DNA of 63,248 bases from Desulfuromonadales bacterium (GTDB lineage: Bacteria; Desulfobacterota; Desulfuromonadia; Geobacterales; Pseudopelobacteraceae), in contig DUZS01000022.1 in assembly GCA_013349405.1 (NCBI GenBank), positions 1-63,248 of the forward strand, read 5' to 3'. The notes beneath the pieces were generated by a model. The model saw nothing but the letters and a program-made list of their open reading frames with translations. It did no database searches and was not told the DNA's origin. Below, one piece after another: positions 1 to 7,399 of the stretch. Within the stretch, counting starts at the first letter, position 1. Every line of letters starts with the position of its first letter. The translations under genes were made by a program, and so were the position numbers.

Positions 1-98
1 AGGATTCTTTCAATATCTTCCTTGTTATCCATTGAAAGCCCCATCAGCAACAGAGCCGTGCTGATAACGAGCACGACCCCGAATATGCGTGTTCCCAT
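1..98 (-). CDS. Hexaheme c-type cytochrome, first copy (5' end only, cut by window edge)
   Basis: Only the first 32 codons are in the window: a start at 98 behind AGGAG, then a hydrophobic signal peptide. Bases 1-127 are identical to 3731-3857, the start of the complete hexaheme cytochrome gene at 3028-3828, so this is its paralogue. The product should be an exported multiheme cytochrome of the c7-triheme-domain type, but no heme motif is visible in this fragment. It is the last gene of the left cytochrome cassette, 63 bases downstream of the small secreted protein gene. Confidence 0.8.
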   Translation of the reverse strand, partial: MGTRIFGVVLVISTALLLMGLSMDNKEDIERI

Positions 99-161
99 CG
101 TTCTATCTCCTGTCGTCAATCAGACTCCGTGAACAATCGTTGTTAAGACGTCATCAGCAGG

Positions 162-473
162 TTACTGTGCCGGAGGTGGTGTCATGGCTTCTGGCTGCAT
201 CGATTCGACAATATTGCGGTATAGATCAAGGCATTTCTGCACCCTCTTCTGGTAGACTATTCGAACAGCCTCGCGCTCGCTCTCAAGCGCCTTTCTCACC
301 CGCTCACCCTTCGCTATGAGTGTCTGCAGTTCCATGGGGGACATAACGGCTGCTTCCGAAATATTCCCGCAGACATCTTCGAACTCTGGTCGCCAATCCT
401 CCGCCCCGCTGACGATCTCAGAGCTTGCCAGCATCGCTAAAAGCGACAGGAAGGCCACACCGTGACGGAGCAT
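162..473 (-). CDS. Small secreted protein of the cytochrome cassette (copy 1)
   Basis: A 103-residue protein with an N-terminal signal peptide (cleavage near VSG/AED, about residue 21), then a helical, charged region with two cysteines (VCGN and QKCLD) and a Pro-rich end. It has no CXXCH motif, so it binds no c-type heme. The start at 473 is chosen because the paralogue at 4203 starts at the same place; the frame stays open upstream inside the cytochrome gene. It lies 4 bases after the hexaheme cytochrome stop, so the two are co-transcribed. I recognise no family. A periplasmic accessory or assembly partner of the cytochromes is an inference. Confidence 0.75.
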   Translation of the reverse strand: MLRHGVAFLSLLAMLASSEIVSGAEDWRPEFEDVCGNISEAAVMSPMELQTLIAKGERVRKALESEREAVRIVYQKRVQKCLDLYRNIVESMQPEAMTPPPAQ

Positions 474-477
474 CTGA

Positions 478-1275
478 TCAGCCCTCCACCGGTGCAGTGT
501 GACACCGGCGGCAGTCGGGTAAAGGGAAAGCAACTGTGTTGTGGCACGCCCCACAAAATTTTCCTTCGAAAATTTCATCCATACTGTATACCGAACGTCC
601 TTTTTTAATTGAGAAGAGTTCCGGATGACAAAGCTCGCAACCACCCCAGATAGAGTGTTTCGTATGTGAGAAGAGCACATTGGGCATGCCCTCTAACTTT
701 GCCTTCAAGGTTCTGTCGGTTGGTATTTTCATCTTGACCCGCGTCACTGACAGCCCTTCAATATAGTCAATCGTTTTGAAATGCCCTTCTCTCTCAGCCT
801 TTTCCCAGTTGATGCCGTTACCAAATTTTTCCGGCGGCATGCTCTTCGCGAACGAGGCAAATTTTTCTTCCTGGCTGATGTTCCGTTCAAGCTGGTGACA
901 CCGGACGCACGTCTTGTACTCTTCACGGGTGTACTCTTTTGCACAGGCGGGAAAAATAATGCTCCGATTCATCATCATCTTGCCGTTGTGGCAGGTTCCG
1001 CAATAAATACCGCTTATATTGTCGACAGCACGGATCTTTGTGGCGTCGGCTGCCATGGAAAATCCGATATCCACATGGCATAACCGGCAGGTATACTTGC
1101 TGCGATGCGACCAGTGATCAAAGACGACAGGCGGAATGCCTGCCTGTTGCGAGTAGTTATTGATAACCACTCTACCGTATTCGGCCGGAAGCGGCCTCCT
1201 CTTTTTTACACCACCCTGCGCCCAGACTGCCGTTGCTCCCACGAGCAGAAAAAGTGCTATGAGAACTCTGTTCAT
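478..1275 (-). CDS. Secreted hexaheme c-type cytochrome, c7-type triheme domains (copy 1)
   Basis: A 265-residue protein with a signal peptide ending near AWAQ. It has six CXXCH heme-attachment motifs: CRLCH, CGTCH and CVRCH in the N-terminal half, then CELCH, CGACH and CRRCH. Paired distal histidines (FDHWSH, FSHTKH) mark two repeats of the c7-type triheme domain of Geobacter multiheme cytochromes. The expected role is electron transfer in the periplasm or at the outer surface; the partner is unknown. The start at 1275 is supported by GGAG seven bases upstream. It is the first gene of its cassette and has a good promoter at 1365-1393. Confidence 0.9.
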   Translation of the reverse strand: MNRVLIALFLLVGATAVWAQGGVKKRRPLPAEYGRVVINNYSQQAGIPPVVFDHWSHRSKYTCRLCHVDIGFSMAADATKIRAVDNISGIYCGTCHNGKMMMNRSIIFPACAKEYTREEYKTCVRCHQLERNISQEEKFASFAKSMPPEKFGNGINWEKAEREGHFKTIDYIEGLSVTRVKMKIPTDRTLKAKLEGMPNVLFSHTKHSIWGGCELCHPELFSIKKGRSVYSMDEIFEGKFCGACHNTVAFPLPDCRRCHTAPVEG

Positions 1276-1364
1276 AAAGTTTCTCCATACTTCAACTAGC
1301 TGTTATTACATTATAAATAAAATAAAATAGTCGATAACAAAAATATCTATTAATTCAAATTAAA

Positions 1365-1393
1365 TTTATATCAAATAACTTTTGAATTTTCAA
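1365..1393 (-). promoter_or_regulatory. Sigma-70-like promoter of left cytochrome cassette
   Basis: On the minus strand TTGAAA (1393-1388) is followed after 17 bases by TATAAA (1370-1365). Both hexamers are close to consensus with ideal spacing. The predicted leader to the start at 1275 is about 80 bases. Confidence 0.5.
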
Positions 1394-1560
1394 GGGTTTC
1401 GTTTTTATTCTAAATAGCATGCGCTAAAATAAACACCTCCTATCCCTTAGCAGCTGAAACTAAATTCACCGAGAAAGAGTTACCCTTTACATTGGGGTGG
1501 TTATTCTCCCACGAGAGGCAGAACGGAATGATTGCCAGGAGGGATTTATGCCGTGAGTGC

Positions 1561-1590
1561 TTGACATAGTGAATTAATATGGAATAGGTT
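1561..1590 (+). promoter_or_regulatory. Possible promoter of the thioredoxin-like/FGE gene
   Basis: A perfect TTGACA at 1561-1566 is followed after 18 bases by TAGGTT at 1585-1590, a weak -10. It lies 27 bases before the start at 1617, so the leader would be short. Confidence 0.35.
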
Positions 1591-1616
1591 TATTTCATAT
1601 TCGGGGAGAATGGACA

Positions 1617-3014
1617 ATGAGGATAATCACGAAAATATGCATGGCACTGGCGTTCACGATACTGGGGGTGTTCGTATACCCTGAGATAAGCCACAGCCAA
1701 CTGGTCTCTGGGTCACTGGCACCTTTGTTTACTTTGAAGGGCCTCGACAACAAAACGTTTAATCTTGGCGTAATGAAGGATAAACCACTTACTATTCTGT
1801 ATTTTTTTGATATGGGATCACAGTCAAGCGAGAAGGGTCTCAATAGTCTGAATGCGCTGGCACGTAAGCATAAGATGGATATCAGCGTCTGGGCAATTAC
1901 TGCTGCGCCACGTGAAAAGGTCGCCCAGTTTGCGGCAATGCACGGGGTGGCATTCGCCATTCTCCCTGACGATGAAAATGTTAACGCCCTCTATCAGGCG
2001 CGGCAGATCCTCCCGGTCGTTTGCATTATCAGCACGGGCCTGAAGATTGCTTACTACGAGCAGGGATGGCGCCCGACAACGGAAACCAAGCTGACTGAAT
2101 TGATTGAACAGGTATTGAAGACGCAAGCAAAGCTTGATCGTGGAAAAAGTGTTCCGATTATTAAGCCGCCGCCCAAGCCACCTGTATCTGTACCGCCTAA
2201 GCCGCAAGTGCCGGTACCTGTCGGGTCGCCAACCCCGTTGCCGGCACCTGAACCAGTACAATCCGGCTTGACCGATCCGACGACGGGGATGGCATTTATG
2301 CCGGTGAAAGGTGGATGTTTTGAGATGAGAAGTCCCCTTGGAGAAAACATGCCGGGACAAGAGGTCTGCGTGAAGGATTTCAGTATGGGAAAGTATGAAG
2401 TGACCGTCGGTGAATATCGAAAATTCACCAAGGCCACAGGAGGGAATTATCCGCAGTGGGAAGAGGTCGGGAGCAAGTACAATGTGAATACCGGGAGTGA
2501 CAACCATTACCGGAAACTTAAAAACGCCCTGACCGACGATAGGAATCCGGTGGTGGGCATATCGTGGTTTAATGCGGTGGCGTTTGCCGATTGGTTGTCG
2601 CGCCAAAGCGGCGGGCGGGTGTACCGTTTGCCGTCAGAAGCGGAGTGGGAATATTCCTGCCGAAGCGGCGGTAAGGATTTTAAATATTGCGGCGGTGATG
2701 CCGTTGACGCTGTTGCGTGGAATTCCGCAAACTCGGGTGGGACAACACATAGAGTGGGGCAAAAGAGCGCCAACGGCTTAGGCTTGTATGATATGGGCGG
2801 AAATGTATGGGAGTGGATGGACATAGATGGTGCAGGTACAAGCGACCAAAAACAGGATCTGCAGGGGCCGGCAAAAAGTTCTACGCGCGTCATTCGCGGC
2901 GGAGGCTGGGACTCTGACCCTGTAAACGCTTTTTCATATGTGCGTGAATTTGTTACTCCGGGAATTCGCAGCAAAGATCTGGGCTTTCGCCTGATCCTCC
3001 AAGATCCGGATTAG
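1617..3014 (+). CDS. Secreted cysteine-less thioredoxin-fold / FGE-sulfatase (SUMF1-like) fusion
   Basis: A 465-residue protein. Residues 1-27 look like a signal peptide. Residues about 30-160 have an AhpC/TlpA-like thioredoxin fold, but the usual CXXC position reads DMGSQSS, so the domain cannot do dithiol chemistry. A Pro-rich linker (about 180-220) leads to an FGE-sulfatase domain (about 222-462) with typical features: MGKYEVTVGEY, RLPSEAEWEY, GLYDMGGNVWEW, RVIRGGGW and LGFRL at the end. The C-terminal cysteines used for formylglycine formation are not seen, so a binding or sensory role is likelier. In Pseudomonas the FGE-domain protein TagR acts upstream of the T6SS kinase PpkA; a similar role here is inferred from nearby phosphatase, kinase and FHA genes. 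The same thioredoxin-like domain occurs at 11342. Confidence 0.85.
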   Translation: MRIITKICMALAFTILGVFVYPEISHSQLVSGSLAPLFTLKGLDNKTFNLGVMKDKPLTILYFFDMGSQSSEKGLNSLNALARKHKMDISVWAITAAPREKVAQFAAMHGVAFAILPDDENVNALYQARQILPVVCIISTGLKIAYYEQGWRPTTETKLTELIEQVLKTQAKLDRGKSVPIIKPPPKPPVSVPPKPQVPVPVGSPTPLPAPEPVQSGLTDPTTGMAFMPVKGGCFEMRSPLGENMPGQEVCVKDFSMGKYEVTVGEYRKFTKATGGNYPQWEEVGSKYNVNTGSDNHYRKLKNALTDDRNPVVGISWFNAVAFADWLSRQSGGRVYRLPSEAEWEYSCRSGGKDFKYCGGDAVDAVAWNSANSGGTTHRVGQKSANGLGLYDMGGNVWEWMDIDGAGTSDQKQDLQGPAKSSTRVIRGGGWDSDPVNAFSYVREFVTPGIRSKDLGFRLILQDPD

Positions 3015-3027
3015 TAAACTATCCCTT

Positions 3028-3828
3028 TTACTTTGACGCCATGGTTGAATGGCAGCGCCGGCAATCCCTCATGGGGAATGCCACCTTCATGTGACAGGCG
3101 CTACAGAAACTCCCGGAGTGGTTTGCCTCCGTGGTAAACTTCTGAGTTCCCTTGTTTTTGATATTGAAGAGGTCAGGATGGCAACCGGAACAGTCGAGAT
3201 CGGCGGAATGCTGCTCATGGGAAAATTTGACATCGCTCCGATGAGAGGCCGTCCCGAAATAAAAGGGCTGACGCAGTTTCTCCGGGAGGGGCACGATAGT
3301 GTTCTCGCCGCCAAGCGAGTTTTTAGGAGATATTTTTCCGTCTCGCAACGCTTTACCCCAGTCGATACCGTCACCGAACCCAGTCTTGGGGAGGGGGGCG
3401 GCAAATTTGGCAAACGTCTGTTCGAGAACCTTCGGCTCTTCCATGTGGCACTTTGGGCACTCGAACTTGGGACCGCATTTGAGCGTAAAAGAGGCCTTGC
3501 CGTTGTGGCAGGCACCACAGTACTTCTCGGAGTGAAAGCTATCGGTTGAGATTTCCGTGTCGCCAGCCTTCATGCTGAATTCCAGGTTAAGGTGACAGAC
3601 TCGGCAGGTATACTTCGCCCGGTGACTCCAGTGATTGAATACCACCGGCTTCATCTCGGCGTCCGTGCTCAGCCGGTTCATGATGACCGTACCGTACATC
3701 CAGAAGGGACCGGTTGGAGGTGTCGATTTGAGGATTCTTTCAATATCTTCCTTGTTATCCATTGAAAGCCCCATCAGCAACAGAGCCGTGCTGATAACGA
3801 GCACGACCCCGAATATGCGTGTTCCCAT
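3028..3828 (-). CDS. Secreted hexaheme c-type cytochrome (third gene of right cassette)
   Basis: A 266-residue protein with a signal peptide and six CXXCH motifs: CRVCH, CGACH, CPKCH, CSGCH, CSACH and CRRCH, arranged as two c7-type triheme domains like the first cassette gene. The two proteins are homologous but clearly different. The start at 3828 is chosen over an upstream in-frame ATG because AGGAG lies seven bases before it and the left copy shares this start. Its stop lies 13 bases from the convergent FGE gene, with a short AGTAAA/TTTACT inverted repeat at the junction. Expected role: periplasmic electron transfer. Confidence 0.9.
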   Translation of the reverse strand: MGTRIFGVVLVISTALLLMGLSMDNKEDIERILKSTPPTGPFWMYGTVIMNRLSTDAEMKPVVFNHWSHRAKYTCRVCHLNLEFSMKAGDTEISTDSFHSEKYCGACHNGKASFTLKCGPKFECPKCHMEEPKVLEQTFAKFAAPLPKTGFGDGIDWGKALRDGKISPKNSLGGENTIVPLPEKLRQPFYFGTASHRSDVKFSHEQHSADLDCSGCHPDLFNIKNKGTQKFTTEANHSGSFCSACHMKVAFPMRDCRRCHSTMASK

Positions 3829-3891
3829 CGTTCTATCTCCTGTCGTCAATCAGACTCTGTGAACAATCGTTGTTAAGACGTCATCAGCAGG

Positions 3892-4203
3892 TTACTGCGC
3901 CGGAGGTTGTACCTTGCCGTCTGGCTGCATCGTGTCGGCAATATTGCGGTACAGATCCAGGCATTTCTGCACCCTCTTCTGGTAGACTATCCGGACAGCC
4001 TCGCACTCGCTTTCAAGCGCTTTACTCACCCGCTCACCCTTCGCTATGAGTTTCTGCAGTTCCATGTGGGACAGAACTGCTGCTTCCGAAGTATTTCCAC
4101 AGACATCTTCCAACTCCGTCCGCCAATCGTCGGACGCAGAGACAACTTCAGAGCTTGCCAGCATCGCGAGCAGTGACAGCACGGTCACACCGTTACGGAA
4201 CAT
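3892..4203 (-). CDS. Small secreted protein of the cytochrome cassette (copy 2)
   Basis: A 103-residue paralogue of the protein at 162-473 with the same signal peptide, helical core and two cysteines (VCGN, QKCLD), ending in PPAQ. One difference is an extra cysteine in the ESECEAV stretch, where copy 1 has Arg. No heme motif. It lies 4 bases after the preceding cytochrome gene and 63 before the next. Function unknown; conservation of both copies argues that it is needed with the cytochromes. Confidence 0.8.
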   Translation of the reverse strand: MFRNGVTVLSLLAMLASSEVVSASDDWRTELEDVCGNTSEAAVLSHMELQKLIAKGERVSKALESECEAVRIVYQKRVQKCLDLYRNIADTMQPDGKVQPPAQ

Positions 4204-4207
4204 CTGA

Positions 4208-5005
4208 TCAGCCTTCCACCGGTGCTGCGTGACACCGGCGGCAGTCGTTCAAAGGGAAAGCAACGGTTTTGTGGCATGCTCCACAAAATTTTCCTTCAAG
4301 GATTTCATCCATACTGTATACCGAACGGCCTTTATTGATAGAGAAGAGTCCAGGATGACAAAGTTTGCATCCCCCCCAGGCCGCATGTTTCGTATGGGAG
4401 AAGATTACTTTGGGCATCCCCTCCAGGTTCGCCTTCAAGAGCATGTCATTCGGCACTTTCATCTTGGGCCGTGTTGGCGAAACCCCTTCAATATGGTCAA
4501 CCGCTTTGAATTTTCCTTCTCTTTCGGCCTTTTCCCAGTTGATGCCGTTACCAAATTTTTCCACCGGCATGTTCTTCACGAACGAAGTAAATTTTTTCCC
4601 CAGAGTCACGTTTGGCTCAAGCTGGTGGCACCGGACGCACACCTTGTACTCCTCACGGGTATACTCTTTTGCGCAGGCGGGAAAAATAATACTGCCATTC
4701 ATCATCATCTTGCCATTGTGGCAGGTTGCGCAAAAAACGCCGTTTATATTGTCGACAGCACGAATCTTTGTGCTGTTAGCTACCATGGAAAAACCGATAT
4801 CCAAATGGCATAACCGGCAGGAATACTTGCTGCGATGCAACCAGTGATCGAATACGACTGGTGGAAGGCCTGCCTGTTGCGAGTAATTATTGATAATCAC
4901 TCTACCGTATTCGAACGGAGGTAGCCTCCTTTTTATCACACCATCCTGCGCCCAGGTAACCGTTGCTCCCACGAGCAGAATAAGCGATACAAAAACTCTG
5001 TTCAT
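4208..5005 (-). CDS. Secreted hexaheme c-type cytochrome (first gene of right cassette)
   Basis: A 265-residue paralogue of the protein at 478-1275, with signal peptide and six CXXCH motifs (CRLCH, CATCH, CVRCH, CKLCH, CGACH, CRRCH) at the same positions. Substitutions avoid the heme-binding residues, so both copies appear to be under selection. The ribosome site is poorer than in copy 1 (GTGGGT, no GGAG), and no promoter as good as the one at 1365-1393 is seen, so the two copies may be expressed at different levels. Function: exported electron-transfer protein. Confidence 0.9.
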   Translation of the reverse strand: MNRVFVSLILLVGATVTWAQDGVIKRRLPPFEYGRVIINNYSQQAGLPPVVFDHWLHRSKYSCRLCHLDIGFSMVANSTKIRAVDNINGVFCATCHNGKMMMNGSIIFPACAKEYTREEYKVCVRCHQLEPNVTLGKKFTSFVKNMPVEKFGNGINWEKAEREGKFKAVDHIEGVSPTRPKMKVPNDMLLKANLEGMPKVIFSHTKHAAWGGCKLCHPGLFSINKGRSVYSMDEILEGKFCGACHKTVAFPLNDCRRCHAAPVEG

Positions 5006-5179
5006 AAAGTGTACCCACGTCTCAACTAGCTATTTTATAACAATTAATAATCATTTTGAATGGTAACATAAAGAGTCTATAAATTCAATTACGTAAAATA
5101 CTTCAAACAATTATTGAATTATTATCCCCGCTAACTAAATGGTACACATTCTGCCTTATCGCAGCGATTGTTTCCCTGT

Positions 5180-5914
5180 TTACGTTTCGTTAATTTTACA
5201 GAGGACAACAGTGATGTTATCTTTGCCGCCAGCTTTTTTAGCCGCTTCTATAAGCTGTTCAGCCTTGTGATCGAGAGAAAGTGAGGATAATAGAATTGCA
5301 CTTATAATGGTGTCCTCAATCATATCGGTCAAACCATCAGAACAAAGTAGAAACAGGTCGTGCACAAAAGTGTTGCCACGCAGTATGTCGAGTGAAAAAT
5401 CTAGTTCCATGCCAACAACTCTAAGTACGATGTTCCTTTTAGGGTGTACACGTGCCTCTTCTGCCGTTATGGCCCCTCCGTCCAACTGCATTTGCACCAG
5501 TGAGTGGTCTTTGGTCAATTGCCGTAATTCGCCATTTCTGAACAGATATATTCTGCTGTCACCAACGTGACCGATTATGTAACGTCCATCGACAAACGCC
5601 AGCAATTCACCGGTACAGCCCATCCCCGCATTATCAGGGTTTTGAATCACATGTTCAATTATCCGGTTGTTTGCAGCATTGAATGTCTGCTTAACAAGCT
5701 GATAAACAGCATCTTCGGTAGCGAGGCAAGCAGCACCAAAAAAATCTTGAACCGCAGTAACGAATATATTGCTGGCAACTTCACCGGCAGCAGCACCCCC
5801 CATCCCGTCAGCTACAGAGACAACCCGCTTGTCTGCCATGATAACAAAGGCATCTTCATTGTTTGAGCGGCGCAGACCAACATCTGTTGCTCCTGCAGTT
5901 TCAATAATGGGCAT
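5180..5914 (-). CDS. PP2C-family Ser/Thr protein phosphatase
   Basis: A 244-residue stand-alone PP2C (PppA/Stp type), predicted cytoplasmic. Metal-binding motifs are intact: SNNEDAF near the N-terminus, VADGMGG (about residues 34-40), GHVGDSR in the middle, CSDGLTDM and GGKDNITVV at the end. The start at 5914 (ATG behind GAAAGAG) is preferred to an upstream in-frame TTG. It is divergent from the CsgG-like gene and has a strong promoter at 5983-6011. It probably reverses phosphorylation by the kinase at 10106 and so would switch the T6SS, as PppA does in Pseudomonas; the pairing is inferred from proximity. Confidence 0.93.
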   Translation of the reverse strand: MPIIETAGATDVGLRRSNNEDAFVIMADKRVVSVADGMGGAAAGEVASNIFVTAVQDFFGAACLATEDAVYQLVKQTFNAANNRIIEHVIQNPDNAGMGCTGELLAFVDGRYIIGHVGDSRIYLFRNGELRQLTKDHSLVQMQLDGGAITAEEARVHPKRNIVLRVVGMELDFSLDILRGNTFVHDLFLLCSDGLTDMIEDTIISAILLSSLSLDHKAEQLIEAAKKAGGKDNITVVLCKINET

Positions 5915-5982
5915 AGTCTGCTCTTTCAAAGAGTAAATTATTTGCTCGGCTTCATCACCGGAATCAAAAAAACACTGTTGTA

Positions 5983-6011
5983 ACTATAGAATAAAATTTG
6001 TCCGTTGGCAA
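5983..6011 (-). promoter_or_regulatory. Sigma-70-like promoter of the phosphatase gene
   Basis: Minus strand: TTGCCA (6011-6006), 17-base spacer, TATAGT (5988-5983). Each hexamer differs from consensus at one position. The leader would be about 60-65 bases. Confidence 0.6.
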
Positions 6012-6278
6012 GGCAAGGCTTGTCTGATATTGAGATCCTATATTTTTAAAACATATATCACATATCTCGTTACTGTTAAAATATTTTATACAAAACATTA
6101 TTATATGTACTTTCAAAAATCATATTTTTTTGCTAGAGTGATGCTCCTACATCAAAACCATGAAGTTACTAGGTGCTGTCCGCTTAACATTCGGATTCGC
6201 TATTTATGAAACGGCATCTCACTCGGATAACAACGTGCCTGTCCATTTCAGCATACAAATGCTGATTACCTGACTCAA

Positions 6279-6307
6279 TTGACACTTCACTTGCGGCATC
6301 TTTGTAT
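6279..6307 (+). promoter_or_regulatory. Possible promoter of the CsgG/kinase block
   Basis: A perfect TTGACA at 6279-6284 is followed after 17 bases by TTGTAT, a weak -10. The overlapping GACAC...TTGC also resembles a sigma-54 -24/-12 element but lacks the invariant GG, so sigma-70 is preferred. It is the only good -35 in front of the seven-gene block. Confidence 0.35.
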
Positions 6308-6361
6308 TTCGACCCAAACAACAATTATGGCAGTGTTGCCGTATTAAACAAGGGGGACAAC

Positions 6362-7330
6362 ATGATGATGCGACGAACTATGCTGCCGGCTGTACTGATC
6401 CTGCTGGTATGCGGTCTATCAGTCCTCAAAGCGCATGCATCCGGACAGGTCGTTACGCATGAAACGAGGGAATGGGCAAAAAAAACTATTGAGAACGAGC
6501 GATCTGTTGCCGGGACTCCCGCCAATAATGCCCTTGCTGTCCTCTATTTTATCAACCGGACCGGCAGAATTGAACTCGACCCGATGCAAAAAGGGATGAC
6601 TCTGATGCTGCTGACGGATCTGTCGCAGGTGCCCAATCTCCAGCTCGTAGAACGGATTAAACTTCAGGCGCTTGCTGAGGAGCTTGGGCTTGGAAGTTCA
6701 GGCCTGGTGGATCAGAAAACAGCTCCCAGAGTCGGGAGGCTGGTTGGCGCCCGATTCATCTCAGGAGGTGACTTTGTCGGAAGAAACGAAGCTCAATTTG
6801 ATACCCGGTCGCGGCTGCTTGATGTGACCTCCACAGAAATATCGGGGCAGTTTGCCCTGCCCGGCACCCTTAATGAAATTCTTGCAACCGAGAAAGAGCT
6901 CGTTTTCAAAATTGTAAATACTCTGAAAATCAGCCTTAAACCGGAGGAGGAGGCTGCGATTCGCAAACCCTGCTCTACCCGCATGAAAGCTCTGGATTCA
7001 CTGTTCCGTGGCGTTGACGCCAGCGACCGGGGGGAATACCAGCAGGCAGGGGAGCTTTACAGTGAAGCGCTGAAGATCGATCCTGACATCTGTGCTGCTG
7101 CTTCAGCACTACAGGAACTGATACGTATGGGAGGGTATTCCGATAGCTTGAAAGGCAAAGGGGTTACGGCAAAGGCTGATATCTTTGCACCCCGGTCAGC
7201 CTTGGTGGACGCTGCGTTCTCTGTCAGCAGCCAGACATCGCTTACCAACCAGATCGTGCATAAGGAAGTGTTACCTAATTCTGCACCAGCCGCTACAACA
7301 CGGATCGGAATCAACGTCACCTTTCCGTAA
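6362..7330 (+). CDS. Secreted CsgG-like protein with TPR-like tail
   Basis: A 322-residue protein. The start at 6362 is chosen because AAGGGGG precedes it and a clear signal peptide follows (cleavage near AHASG). Residues about 50-180 form a CsgG-type domain: AVLYFINRTG, NLQLVERIKLQAL, then LGLGSSGLVD and VGARFISGG. A TPR-like unit follows (EYQQAGELYSEALKIDPD). CsgG forms the outer-membrane pore of curli secretion, but many CsgG-fold proteins are periplasmic or lipoprotein accessory factors. There is no lipobox cysteine, so this one is probably soluble periplasmic. It starts a seven-gene block with two more CsgG-like domains (12590-12900 and 13281). Confidence 0.8.
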   Translation: MMMRRTMLPAVLILLVCGLSVLKAHASGQVVTHETREWAKKTIENERSVAGTPANNALAVLYFINRTGRIELDPMQKGMTLMLLTDLSQVPNLQLVERIKLQALAEELGLGSSGLVDQKTAPRVGRLVGARFISGGDFVGRNEAQFDTRSRLLDVTSTEISGQFALPGTLNEILATEKELVFKIVNTLKISLKPEEEAAIRKPCSTRMKALDSLFRGVDASDRGEYQQAGELYSEALKIDPDICAAASALQELIRMGGYSDSLKGKGVTAKADIFAPRSALVDAAFSVSSQTSLTNQIVHKEVLPNSAPAATTRIGINVTFP

Positions 7331-7399
7331 TTATTTTTACTGTATCCGGAGCACTCTTCGGATGTCTGCTTCTCATTCCTTGCGTCAGAGGGAAATTTT

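Larger units (their letters stand above)
1..1275 (-). repeat. Left copy of a duplicated three-gene cytochrome cassette
   Basis: This stretch aligns with 3731-5005 at a constant offset of 3730 bases, so the three genes of both cassettes have the same lengths and spacing. The cytochrome-proximal end (1-127) is identical between copies. The far end, encoding the 265-residue cytochromes, has diverged to about four identical residues in five by eye. The copies are direct repeats separated by a plus-strand gene and the body of the last cassette gene. Confidence 0.9.
1276..1616. other. Divergent intergenic region, AT-rich
   Basis: A 341-base gap between the left cytochrome cassette (minus) and the thioredoxin-like/FGE gene (plus). 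It is strongly AT-rich at 1300-1400, where the minus-strand promoter lies. A weaker plus-strand promoter lies near 1561-1590. I see no convincing ORF and no recognisable cyclic-di-GMP riboswitch. CAACTAGCT just upstream of the cytochrome start is also found upstream of the second cassette (near 5024), so this part of the leader was duplicated too. Confidence 0.6.
3731..5005 (-). repeat. Right copy of the duplicated cytochrome cassette
   Basis: Partner of 1-1275 at an offset of 3730 bases. The first difference is at 128/3858. Identity then falls gradually through the small-protein gene and is lowest in the first-cytochrome gene, a gradient that suggests recombination or gene conversion at one end. 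Confidence 0.9.
5915..6361. other. Divergent intergenic region, phosphatase / CsgG-like block
   Basis: A 447-base gap. The left part is AT-rich and carries the phosphatase promoter (5983-6011). The right part is of ordinary composition with TTGACA at 6279, close to the plus-strand block. I find no ORF with a ribosome site, no tRNA and no riboswitch I recognise. Confidence 0.6.

Noticed and set aside
162-680. Longer 172-residue version of the small cassette protein
   Set aside because: The extension overlaps the cytochrome gene, lacks a signal peptide at its start and is not supported by the second copy, which starts at the equivalent of 473.
1276-1616. Cyclic-di-GMP riboswitch upstream of cytochrome genes
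   Set aside because: Such elements are common in Geobacter, but none of the conserved core sequence was found here or in the other long gaps.
1617-3014. Active formylglycine-generating enzyme
   Set aside because: The C-terminal cysteines needed for catalysis are not seen and no sulfatase gene is nearby.
3012-3035. Bidirectional terminator between the FGE and cytochrome genes
   Set aside because: The inverted repeat AGTAAA/TTTACT is only six pairs, AT-rich and lacks a clear T-run on either strand.
6279-6297. Sigma-54 promoter upstream of the CsgG/kinase block
   Set aside because: The -12 TTGC fits but the invariant GG at -24 is GA.
6362-7330. Curli secretion system
   Set aside because: There is CsgG-like sequence, but no curlin subunit, CsgE or CsgF, and the other genes are unrelated to curli.
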